Position numbers and translations under genes: made by a program | Assembly (NCBI GenBank): GCA_038254435.1 | Contig: JBBSGD010000038.1 | Span: 1 to 18,293, forward strand | Length of the DNA: 18,293 nucleotides | Source of the DNA: JBBSGD01 sp038254435 | GTDB taxonomy: Bacteria; Actinomycetota; CADDZG01; WHSQ01 | Direction: 5' to 3' | The notes under the pieces: model-generated | Databases searched by the model: none | What the model saw: the letters and a program-made list of their open reading frames with translations, nothing else | Told to the model about the DNA's origin: nothing | Shown here: positions 1 to 7,079 of the stretch, one piece after another | Numbering within the stretch: position 1 is the stretch's first letter | How the letters are laid out: each line of letters opens with the position of its first letter

Positions 1-162
1 GACGATGACACATGCCGGCCGGCCTGGGACGGGGACACGCTCGACTACTACGCCCGTGACATTCTGGTGACCCACCACCTGAGGCTCGACAACGACGCGG
101 CCACACGTGATGCGCCCGACCAGATGGCCGGGCCGGCCCCCGGGTCGCTCGATACCGGCTGA
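1..162 (+). CDS. C-terminal end of an unrecognised protein (partial)
   Basis: An open frame runs from the left edge to a TGA at 160-162 and encodes 53 residues. It begins DDDTCRPAWDGDTLDYYARD and continues through an ordered-looking stretch (ILVTHHLRLDND) into a Pro/Gly/Ala-rich tail, as expected for a protein C-terminus. I do not recognise the family. The acidic and aromatic composition does not suggest a membrane protein. The start lies outside the window, so length and function cannot be given. It is read toward the minus-strand remnant at 319-586, with a hairpin between them. That it is a real gene end is fairly likely but rests only on frame openness and composition. Confidence 0.5.
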   Translation, partial: DDDTCRPAWDGDTLDYYARDILVTHHLRLDNDAATRDAPDQMAGPAPGSLDTG

Positions 163-269
163 ACCATTTGGGACCCGCGCGCCGCGATCCTCAAATCAGC
201 CGCCGGTTTCCCATTCCTGGCGCCCCATGGCCGTCAGAAGATTGTGTCCGACCGAGTGAGACGGCCCGA

Positions 270-300
270 GGGTGCCGGGTCTCGCGTCCCCCGGCTACCC
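270..300. terminator. Hairpin between convergent gene ends
   Basis: GGGTGCCGGG (270-279) pairs with CCCGGCTACCC (290-300) through ten base pairs with one bulged T at 296 and a 10-base loop. It lies between the stop of the + strand partial gene (162) and the stop of the minus-strand remnant (319), so it could terminate both. There is no clear T-run. The rest of 163-318 shows no gene that I can support. Confidence 0.35.
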
Positions 301-318
301 TGAGCCGCCCCGCGGTCC

Positions 319-586
319 TTATCTCTGGATCTGGAACATCAGCGAGCTGGCACTGTCCGAGAGGTTGCGCACGGTGACCTGTCCTCCCACGCCGGCGAAA
401 TCTTTCGTGCCTCCGGTGCTGGGGATTGCAAACGGCTCGAGGTTGTAGACGACACCGTCCGCGGCGATCTGGCCGCGCCCTATGCCGCCCTTACCGTTGA
501 AGGTGAAGGCCTTCACAAAGGAGCCTCCTGAAGGACGCCGTGCACTTGACGTTGTCCGTACCTACCTTCTGGCCATACCGGAAGAG
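319..586 (-). pseudogene. Remnant of a dirigent/allene-oxide-cyclase-barrel-like protein
   Basis: The intact part is a 65-residue frame, 516 to 319, with the C-terminal pattern of bacterial AOC-barrel (dirigent-like) proteins: FTFNGKGGIGRGQI, then STGGTKDFAGVGGQVTVR. Immediately upstream, in another minus frame at about 586-533, lies LFRYGQKVGTDNVKCTAS, which matches the preceding family segment (F..G.KVGT....CT). Dropping the single C at 532 joins the two as CTAS-SGGSFVKAFTF. The first half of the barrel and any signal peptide are absent, because frames above 586 do not match and a terminator hairpin starts at 649. This looks like a 5'-truncated, frameshifted gene. The alternative is a genuine 65-residue protein: a GTG start at 516-514 has AGGAGG (529-524) seven bases upstream, which is a very good ribosome site. 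Family assignment is from memory of the motif pattern. Confidence 0.5.
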
Positions 587-648
587 GCGCCTCCTCCCTT
601 TGCTCGCCGCTCCCAGAAAATATCGGGAACCACGATTTAGCCACCGCG

Positions 649-685
649 CGCCAAGCCCCCGCAAGGGACTAGCGGGGGCTTGGCG
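649..685 (-). terminator. Perfect 14-bp hairpin downstream of glgP
   Basis: CGCCAAGCCCCCGC (649-662) and GCGGGGGCTTGGCG (672-685) are exact inverted repeats around a 9-base loop. The hairpin starts 74 bases after the glgP stop in the direction of glgP transcription. No T-run follows on the minus strand, so it may act as a factor-assisted terminator or 3'-end stabiliser. It separates glgP from the dirigent-like remnant. The rest of 587-759 holds no gene that I can support. Confidence 0.6.
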
Positions 686-759
686 GGAGCTTGGCAAACC
701 TCTGGACCGGTGCGGTCCTTTCCCTGCGCAGCCGGCGAGCAGGCCTGGGCCGGGCTGCG

Positions 760-3318
760 CTACGCCCAGGCGACCAGCCCGAGATCCATCGCGCCGGTGA
801 GGTCCTCGTGCGCCGGCAGGACGCGCACCGCGAAACCGTAGAGACCCGGGGACTGGGCGGTGAACGAGCCCACGTAACGGAATCCGTCGCCGTGGCCGTC
901 ACCCGGAGTCAGATCGGTCACGGACGGGCTCATGAGCTCACCGTTGGCTCCTACGCGTCCGTGCGCCGCTTGGACGACGACGTCGCCAGTTCCAAGCTCG
1001 CCCAGTGACACCGTTGCAGTCACCGAGCGCTCCTCGCCGACGTCGGCGGCCGTGATGTCACCGGCTACGTCGCGCACCGAGACGCCCGGCCAGCCGGCTC
1101 GCACACGCGCTTTCCACCGAGCCAGGGCGCGCGCCCGCTCGTAGTCGCCGGCGCCGAGCGCCGCCCCCTTGGACGCGGCGGGGATGTACAAGCGTTCAAC
1201 GTAGTCGCGCACCATCCGGTCGGCGCCGACGTAGCCCCCGAGGCGCCCTATCGATCCCTTCATGCGCCCGAGCCAGCGGCGCGGGATGGGACCCTCAGAG
1301 CGGTCGTAGAAACGAGGCACGATCTCTCTGGCGAGGAGGTCGTACAGCGCGCTCGCATCCACTCGGTCTTGGTAGTCGGCATCGGCAGACGCGTCGCGCG
1401 TCCCGATTGCCCAACCGTTGCGCCCGTCGTAGCACTCATCCCACCAGCCGTCGAGCACCGAGCAGTTGAGCCCGCCGTTGATCGCCGCCTTCATGCCCGA
1501 GGTGCCGCACGCCTCGAGCGGGCGGCGGGGATTGTTGAGCCACACGTCCACGCCCTGCGTGAGCATGCGACCGACCTCCATGTCGTAGTCCTCTATGAAA
1601 GCGAAGCGTCCGCGCACCTCGGCGTCTGACGCGAAGTGGACGAGCTCACGGATGATCTCCTTACCCCCCTGATCCATGGGATGGGCTTTGCCCGCAAGCA
1701 CGATCTGAATAGGCCTTATGTCCGACAGCAGAAGCTCTTTCAGCCTGTCGAGGTCGTGAAGGATCAACATGCCTCGCTTGTACTGGGCGAAGCGGCGCGC
1801 GAAGCCGATCGTCAAGATGCTGGGATCGAACAGGTTCTCGGTCCACCACGCAGCCTCCGCTTCGGATACCCCGCGAGCAAGAAGCTGGGCCTGCATGCGT
1901 TCGCGCACGAAGTAGACGAGCCGTTCGCGCGCCTGGGTCCGGGCGCGCCACAGCTCGGCATCGGGAACCTCTTCGATGCTGTCCCAGCGCGCCCCGCCCG
2001 TTTCTGCCCAGCCGGGTGACAAACGCCGGCCGAGGATGCCGGCCATCTCTGGGCCCAGCCACGTCGGTACGTGCACTCCGTTGGTTATCGAGCTGATGGG
2101 CACTTCGTCCTCGGGCACGTCCGGCCACAGCTCGGCGAACATCCCGCGCGACACGTGCCCGTGCAGCTTACTCACGCCGTTGGAGAAGCCGGCGAGGCGC
2201 AGCGCCATGATCGCCATGTTGAAGGCGCCGGACTCGTCGCCGGCGGCCCCCGCGTGGTTGCGCTGGCCGAGCCCGATGAGCTCCGCGAAGGTTATCCCGC
2301 AGTCTTTGGCGAACGACTCGAAGTAGCGCTTCATCAGCTCGCCGTCGTAGACGTCGATCCCGGCCGGGACCGGCGTGTGCGTCGTAAAGATCGTCGACGC
2401 GCGCGTGGCCTCGAGCGCCTCTACGAAAGCGAGGTCGGTAGCCGTAGCGAGGCGGCGGATGCGCTCGAAGGCAAGGAACCCTGCATGGCCCTCGTTCGTA
2501 TGAAAGACGCCCGCGTCGTACCCCGCGGCTTGAAGCGCACGAACGCCTCCGATGCCGAGCACGATCTCCTGGCGCAGGCGCGGCTCGCTGCCCCCCGGAT
2601 AGAGGCGGTCGGTCACGCGCCGCTCCTGCATGTCGTTGTCCTCGACGTCGCAGTCGAGAAGCAGCAGCGGAACGCGGCCCACCGAGGCCTGCCAGAGCTG
2701 GGCCGCGCACGACACGTCCTGAAGGTCCACCTCGATCTTGACCGGCGTTCCGTCGCCGGTGGTGAGAAGCGTCAGCGGCATCCCATGCGGGTCGACGGCC
2801 GGGTAGCGCTCCTGCTGCCACCCGTCCTGATTGAGCTGCTGGCGGAAATAACCCTCCCGGTAGAGCAGCCCGACCGCAACCAGCGGCACACCGAGGTCGC
2901 TCGCCGCCTTGAGGTGGTCCCCGGCAAGGATCCCGAGGCCGCCCGAATAGATAGGCAGGGCCTCCGCGAGCCCGAACTCGGGCGAGAAGTAGGCGATCTG
3001 ACGCAGCGCGACGCCGGAATCGTGCTGCTGGAACCAGCGCGGCTCGGTGAGATAACGCTCCAAGCCCTCCTCGACGCTCTGAAGGAGCGACAGGAAGGGC
3101 CCATTGTCCGCAAGCTCCGCCAGCCTGTCGCGCGACACCAGCCCCAGCATCTGGATGGGATCGTGTCCCGAGCTCTCCCACGCCTGCGGGTCGACCCAGC
3201 GAAACAGATCGACGGCGCGCGCGTCCCAGCTCCAACGCAAGTTGGTTGCGATGACCCTCAGAGGCGCCAGCTGCTCGGGCAGCGAGGCGCGCACGGCGAA
3301 GCTCCTAAGCGCTCTCAT
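760..3318 (-). CDS. glgP: Alpha-glucan (glycogen) phosphorylase, GT35, DUF3417 type
   Basis: This enzyme releases glucose-1-phosphate from the ends of alpha-1,4-glucan and is pyridoxal-phosphate dependent and cytosolic. The protein has 852 residues. Residues 1 to about 110 are the DUF3417-type N-terminal region of the actinobacterial alpha-glucan phosphorylase family (LRWSWDARAVDLFRWVDP). Active-site segments follow: YFSPEFGLAEALPIYSGGLG (110-129), FHTNEGHAGF (272-281), FTTHTPVPAG (311-320) and ITNGVHVPTW (411-420). The PLP lysine is K610 in EACGTSGMKAAINGG. The last ~100 residues form a beta-rich tail usual for this subfamily. The ATG at 3318 is supported by GAGGGA (3330-3325) six bases upstream. 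The gene is divergent from the glgE operon across 110 bp, giving polymer breakdown opposite polymer synthesis. A perfect hairpin lies downstream. Nothing appears broken. Confidence 0.95.
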   Translation of the reverse strand: MRALRSFAVRASLPEQLAPLRVIATNLRWSWDARAVDLFRWVDPQAWESSGHDPIQMLGLVSRDRLAELADNGPFLSLLQSVEEGLERYLTEPRWFQQHDSGVALRQIAYFSPEFGLAEALPIYSGGLGILAGDHLKAASDLGVPLVAVGLLYREGYFRQQLNQDGWQQERYPAVDPHGMPLTLLTTGDGTPVKIEVDLQDVSCAAQLWQASVGRVPLLLLDCDVEDNDMQERRVTDRLYPGGSEPRLRQEIVLGIGGVRALQAAGYDAGVFHTNEGHAGFLAFERIRRLATATDLAFVEALEATRASTIFTTHTPVPAGIDVYDGELMKRYFESFAKDCGITFAELIGLGQRNHAGAAGDESGAFNMAIMALRLAGFSNGVSKLHGHVSRGMFAELWPDVPEDEVPISSITNGVHVPTWLGPEMAGILGRRLSPGWAETGGARWDSIEEVPDAELWRARTQARERLVYFVRERMQAQLLARGVSEAEAAWWTENLFDPSILTIGFARRFAQYKRGMLILHDLDRLKELLLSDIRPIQIVLAGKAHPMDQGGKEIIRELVHFASDAEVRGRFAFIEDYDMEVGRMLTQGVDVWLNNPRRPLEACGTSGMKAAINGGLNCSVLDGWWDECYDGRNGWAIGTRDASADADYQDRVDASALYDLLAREIVPRFYDRSEGPIPRRWLGRMKGSIGRLGGYVGADRMVRDYVERLYIPAASKGAALGAGDYERARALARWKARVRAGWPGVSVRDVAGDITAADVGEERSVTATVSLGELGTGDVVVQAAHGRVGANGELMSPSVTDLTPGDGHGDGFRYVGSFTAQSPGLYGFAVRVLPAHEDLTGAMDLGLVAWA

Positions 3319-3388
3319 GTCAAATCCCTCATCCTGTGGACAATTTCGGCCTAGAGTGTCCCAGCCTTGACGAGGTCCGTAAACATCC

Positions 3389-3405
3389 CCCTGCGTGCAG
3401 CAGGG
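3389..3405. promoter_or_regulatory. Inverted repeat in the glgP-glgE divergent promoter region
   Basis: CCCTGC-GTGCA-GCAGGG is a perfect 6-bp inverted repeat with a 5-base spacer. It is the most obvious symmetry in the 110-bp gap (3319-3428). It covers about -40 to -24 relative to a start of transcription at the glgE GTG, so a bound protein would cover the -35 region. An operator is an inference; a chance GC-rich palindrome is possible. Confidence 0.35.
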
Positions 3406-3416
3406 CGAACATTGGT

Positions 3417-3422
3417 TAGGTT
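3417..3422 (+). promoter_or_regulatory. Putative -10 box (TAGGTT) of glgE, leaderless type
   Basis: TAGGTT fits the actinobacterial TANNNT -10 pattern and ends six bases before the GTG start at 3429, so transcription would begin at or next to the start codon. No good Shine-Dalgarno sequence precedes the GTG, which agrees with a leaderless message. Confidence 0.4.
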
Positions 3423-3428
3423 CGGGGC

Positions 3429-5423
3429 GTGAACTCCTACATCAAGCGGGGCCGAGTCTTCATCGAGAACGTGCGCCCGCAAGTCGACTGCGGACGCTAT
3501 CGCGTCAAAGCGGTGGTTGGCGACGACGTCCGCGTCACGGCGGACATCTTGCGCGACGGGCCGGACCTGCTGCAGGCGGCGATCCGCTACCGGGGGCCGT
3601 CCGACCGCCGCTGGAACGAGGCGGCTCTGACGCACGCCGGAAACGACGTCTGGGAGGGTTCGTTCTCGCCCGGCGAGATCGGGCGTTTCAGGTACACGAT
3701 CGAAGCATGGACCGACCACTTTGCGACGTGGCGGAGTTACCTCGTCAAGCGGGTGGAGGCAGGCCAGGTGGTCGACCTCGAGCTGGCCGAGGGTGCAGGG
3801 CTCATCGAGGCCCGGCTCCCTTCTGTTCCGGCTGCGCACAGACCGGTGTTGAGCGCCGCCGCTACGGCCATGAGGGGCGGGGCGGCCATGAGAGGCGAGG
3901 GGGACGGGGGCACAGAGACGGGCGGGGGCCCGGCAGTAGACGCACGGGTCGCTGCAGCGCTCAATCCCGAGGTCGCAGTGCTGATGACGCGCCACTCGGA
4001 TCGCAGCGGGGCTGCGAGGCTCACGCCTGCGCTCGAGCTGACCGTGGACCGCGAGCGGGCGCGCTTCGGCTCGTGGTACGAGCTCTTCCCGCGCTCGACG
4101 GGAACCAAGATCAAGCACGGAACCTTCAGAACCGCGGTGAAGCTGCTGCCCGACATCGCGCGCATGGGCTTCGACGTCCTCTACATCCCGCCCATCCACC
4201 CAATCGGGGTCACGTTCCGCAAGGGCCGCAACAACGCCCTTAAAGCGGGCCCCGACGACGTGGGTGTGCCGTGGGCGATCGGGAGCAAGGACGGCGGTCA
4301 CAAGGACGTTCATCCCAGCCTCGGCACGCTGCAGGACTTCGACTACTTCGTGGCCGAAGCCGGCAAGCTGGGACTCGAGGTCGCACTCGACTTCGCGGTG
4401 AATTGCTCGCCGGATCATCCCTGGGTCACCGAGCACCCGGAATGGTTCAGCCACCGCCCCGACGGATCGATCAAGTACGCGGAGAACCCGCCCAAGAAGT
4501 ACCAGGACATCTACCCGATCAACTTCGACACGCAGGACAAGGCGGGATTGTGGACCGAGCTGCTGGCGATCCTGCAGCACTGGGTGGATCACGGCGTCAC
4601 ACTGTTCCGGGTCGACAATCCCCACACCAAGGCCTTTCGCTTCTGGGAATGGGCGATCGAGGAGATCCAGAGGGACCGGCCCGACGTGCTGTTCTTGGCC
4701 GAGGCCTTCACCCGTCCCAAGGTCATGAAGCTCCTCGCCAAGCTCGGCTTCACGCAGTCCTACACCTACTTCACGTGGCGCAACCACAAGCAGGAGCTGA
4801 CCGACTATTTGACGGAGCTGTCCACGACCGACATGGCCGAGTACTTCCGGCCCAATTTCTTCGTCAACACGCAGGACATCCTGCACGAGTACCTGCAGCA
4901 TGGCGGGCCCCCCGCCTTCAAAGTACGGCTGGTGCTCGCCGCCATGCTGTCCCCAACCTACGGCGTCTACTCAGGATACGAGCTCTACGAACGCGCACCC
5001 CGGGAGCCGGGCAGTGAGGAGTACCTGCACTCCGAGAAATACGAGCTGCGCCCCCGCGACTTCTCCACCCCGGGCAACCTTCGTCCCTACATGACGCGCA
5101 TAAACACGATAAGGGCCAAGCACCCGGCGCTCACAAGGCTCACGAACCTGCACTTCCACCATGTCGACAAGGAGCACCTCATGGCCTTCTCCAAGAGCCT
5201 TCCGGGTTCCGATTCGATAGTGGTCGTGATCAACCTCAACCCGTTCACCTCGGAGGAGGGCACTGTCGACCTCGACCTCGATGTTCTGGGACTGTCCGAG
5301 CACCGTCCCTACGAGATGCACGACCTCATCGGCGACACCACCTACGTGTGGAGCGGACGGCGCAACTACGTGCGGCTCGATCCCCAGGCAGAGCCGGCCC
5401 ACGTCTTCAGAGTAGGGAGCTAG
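3429..5423 (+). CDS. glgE: Alpha-1,4-glucan:maltose-1-phosphate maltosyltransferase
   Basis: GlgE transfers maltosyl units from maltose-1-phosphate to the non-reducing end of alpha-1,4-glucan, and is a GH13 subfamily 3 enzyme. The protein has 664 residues. The N-terminal beta domain (about 8-125) carries VRPQVDCGRYRVKAVVGD, typical of GlgE. A Gly/Ala-rich stretch (about 143-168) follows, then the catalytic barrel starting at WYELFPRS (216-223). The GH13 catalytic residues are visible: nucleophile D396 in FRVDNPHT, acid/base E425 in FLAEAFTRP, and the third acid probably D483 in NTQDIL. SYTYFTWRN and LQHGGPPAF are further family segments. The GTG start leaves the conserved N-terminus complete. 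It is first in glgE-treS-mak-glgB, and treS starts six bases after its stop. Likely regulation is through the divergent promoter region shared with glgP. Confidence 0.96.
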   Translation: MNSYIKRGRVFIENVRPQVDCGRYRVKAVVGDDVRVTADILRDGPDLLQAAIRYRGPSDRRWNEAALTHAGNDVWEGSFSPGEIGRFRYTIEAWTDHFATWRSYLVKRVEAGQVVDLELAEGAGLIEARLPSVPAAHRPVLSAAATAMRGGAAMRGEGDGGTETGGGPAVDARVAAALNPEVAVLMTRHSDRSGAARLTPALELTVDRERARFGSWYELFPRSTGTKIKHGTFRTAVKLLPDIARMGFDVLYIPPIHPIGVTFRKGRNNALKAGPDDVGVPWAIGSKDGGHKDVHPSLGTLQDFDYFVAEAGKLGLEVALDFAVNCSPDHPWVTEHPEWFSHRPDGSIKYAENPPKKYQDIYPINFDTQDKAGLWTELLAILQHWVDHGVTLFRVDNPHTKAFRFWEWAIEEIQRDRPDVLFLAEAFTRPKVMKLLAKLGFTQSYTYFTWRNHKQELTDYLTELSTTDMAEYFRPNFFVNTQDILHEYLQHGGPPAFKVRLVLAAMLSPTYGVYSGYELYERAPREPGSEEYLHSEKYELRPRDFSTPGNLRPYMTRINTIRAKHPALTRLTNLHFHHVDKEHLMAFSKSLPGSDSIVVVINLNPFTSEEGTVDLDLDVLGLSEHRPYEMHDLIGDTTYVWSGRRNYVRLDPQAEPAHVFRVGS

Positions 5424-5429
5424 AAAGGC

Positions 5430-7079
5430 TTGGCTCCCCTGAAGAACGACCCCCTGTGGTTCAAGTCGGCGGTGTTCTACGAGATGTACGTGCGCAGCTT
5501 CCACGACTCGAACTCGGATGGATGCGGCGACTTTCGAGGCCTAGTCGAGAAGCTCGATTATCTCGAGTGGCTCGGAGTCGACGCCATCTGGCTGCTGCCC
5601 TACTACCAGTCGCCCCTCAAGGACGGCGGCTACGACATCTCCGACTTCTTCGCGATCCTGCCCGAATACGGCAACCTCAACGACTTCATGGAGTTCCTCG
5701 AGCAAGCCCACGAACGCGGCCTGCGCGTGATAGCGGACCTCGTCATGAACCACACCTCCGATGAGCACCCGTGGTTCCGGGAGTCGCGGGTGCCCGGCTC
5801 CCCCAAGCGCGACTGGTACGTGTGGTCCGACAACAACGAAGGGTACGCAGACGCGCGCGTCATCTTCGTAGACACCGAGAAGTCCAACTGGACCTGGGAC
5901 GACGTCGCGGGAGCCTTCTACTGGCACCGGTTCTTCAGCCACCAGCCCGACCTCAACTACGACAACCCCGAGGTGCAGGAACAGATGCTGGCCGTCCTCA
6001 AGTTCTGGCTCGACCTCGGCCTCGACGGATTCCGCCTCGACGCCGTCCCCTATCTGTTCGAGCGCGAGGGAACCCAATGCGAGAACCTCAAGGAGACGCA
6101 CGAGTTCCTCAAGCGGGTGCGCACGGAGGTCGACGACGGCTACGACAACACGGTGCTCCTCGCAGAAGCGAACCAGTGGCCTCAGGACGTGGTCCAGTAT
6201 TTCGGAGAGGGCGATCAGTGCCAGATGGCGTTCCACTTCCCGCTCATGCCCCGTATGTTCATGGCCGCGAGACGCCAGGTTCGCTACCCCGTCGTCGAGA
6301 TCCTCGAGCAGATGCCGACCATCCCGGACAACTGCCAGTGGGGCATCTTCCTTCGCAACCACGACGAGCTAACGCTCGAGATGGTGACCGACGAGGAGCG
6401 CGACTACATGTACAACGAATACGCCAAGGACCCGCGCATGAAGCTGAACCTTGGGATCCGCCGACGGCTCGCTCCCCTGCTCGAGAACTCGCGCGACCTC
6501 GTCGAGCTCTTCCACGCCATGCTGCTGTCCCTGCCCGGTTCGCCGATCATCTACTACGGCGACGAGATCGGCATGGGGGACAACATCTACCTCGGAGACC
6601 GGGACGGGGTGCGCACGCCGATGCAATGGACGAGCGATCGCAACGCGGGCTTCTCGCGCGCCGACTTTGCGCAGCTCTACTTGCCCGTGCTCATGGATCC
6701 CGTGTACGGCTTCCAAGCCTGCAACGTCGAGGCGGAGATGCGCAGCCCGAGCTCGTTCCTGCACTGGTTCCGCCAGATACTCGCCGTGCGCAAGCAGCAC
6801 CCGGTCTTTGGAAGCGGCTCCTTTGACATCCTGAACCCGGACAACCCGGCGATCTTCGCCTACATCAGGCACGTGGGGGACGACATCGTGATGTGCGTCA
6901 ACAATCTCTCGGCCCACGCGCAGGCGGCGGAGTTGGATCTTTCGCCGTATGCGGGTATGTACCCCGTGGAGCTGATGGGGCGCGAACGCTTCCCCCGGAT
7001 CGGGGAGCTGCCTTATTTGCTGACTTTCGGCCCGCATGCCTTCTACTGGTTCCAGCTAGTCGGCGAGGACACACAGTGA
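5430..7079 (+). CDS. treS: Trehalose synthase (maltose alpha-D-glucosyltransferase)
   Basis: TreS isomerises trehalose and maltose in the cytosol and here would supply maltose to the kinase that follows. It has 549 residues, a normal length for TreS without a fused kinase. It is a GH13 barrel: FYEMYVRSFHDSNSDGCGDF near the N-terminus, DLVMNHTSDEHPWF (103-116), nucleophile D204 in GFRLDAVPYLF, acid/base E246 in LLAEANQWP, and the HD pair H311-D312 in FLRNHDELTLEMV. DPVYGFQACNVEAE near the C-terminal side is also typical of TreS. The TTG start at 5430 lies six bases after the glgE stop, with AGGGAG (5414-5419) ten bases upstream inside the end of glgE. The stop overlaps the mak start as GTGA. 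TTG is a rarer start and may lower translation relative to its neighbours. Confidence 0.95.
   Translation: MAPLKNDPLWFKSAVFYEMYVRSFHDSNSDGCGDFRGLVEKLDYLEWLGVDAIWLLPYYQSPLKDGGYDISDFFAILPEYGNLNDFMEFLEQAHERGLRVIADLVMNHTSDEHPWFRESRVPGSPKRDWYVWSDNNEGYADARVIFVDTEKSNWTWDDVAGAFYWHRFFSHQPDLNYDNPEVQEQMLAVLKFWLDLGLDGFRLDAVPYLFEREGTQCENLKETHEFLKRVRTEVDDGYDNTVLLAEANQWPQDVVQYFGEGDQCQMAFHFPLMPRMFMAARRQVRYPVVEILEQMPTIPDNCQWGIFLRNHDELTLEMVTDEERDYMYNEYAKDPRMKLNLGIRRRLAPLLENSRDLVELFHAMLLSLPGSPIIYYGDEIGMGDNIYLGDRDGVRTPMQWTSDRNAGFSRADFAQLYLPVLMDPVYGFQACNVEAEMRSPSSFLHWFRQILAVRKQHPVFGSGSFDILNPDNPAIFAYIRHVGDDIVMCVNNLSAHAQAAELDLSPYAGMYPVELMGRERFPRIGELPYLLTFGPHAFYWFQLVGEDTQ

Noticed and set aside
2071..3354. 427-codon + strand open frame opposite glgP
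   Set aside because: Antisense to the conserved glgP coding sequence, of biased composition and without any domain pattern.
3367..3372. TTGACG as a -35 box for glgE
   Set aside because: It matches the consensus well, but no -10-like sequence lies 16-19 bases downstream and the TAGGTT box is 44 bases away.
3351..4901. 516-codon minus-strand open frame opposite glgE
   Set aside because: It lies fully antisense to the well-supported glgE, its product is Val/Arg/Leu/Glu-rich with no recognisable motif, and such long antisense frames are expected with GC-rich codon use.
6893..7075. N-terminal extension of maltokinase
   Set aside because: The open frame continues upstream inside treS, but those residues are not kinase-like, and the GTGA overlap start at 7076 is the natural one.
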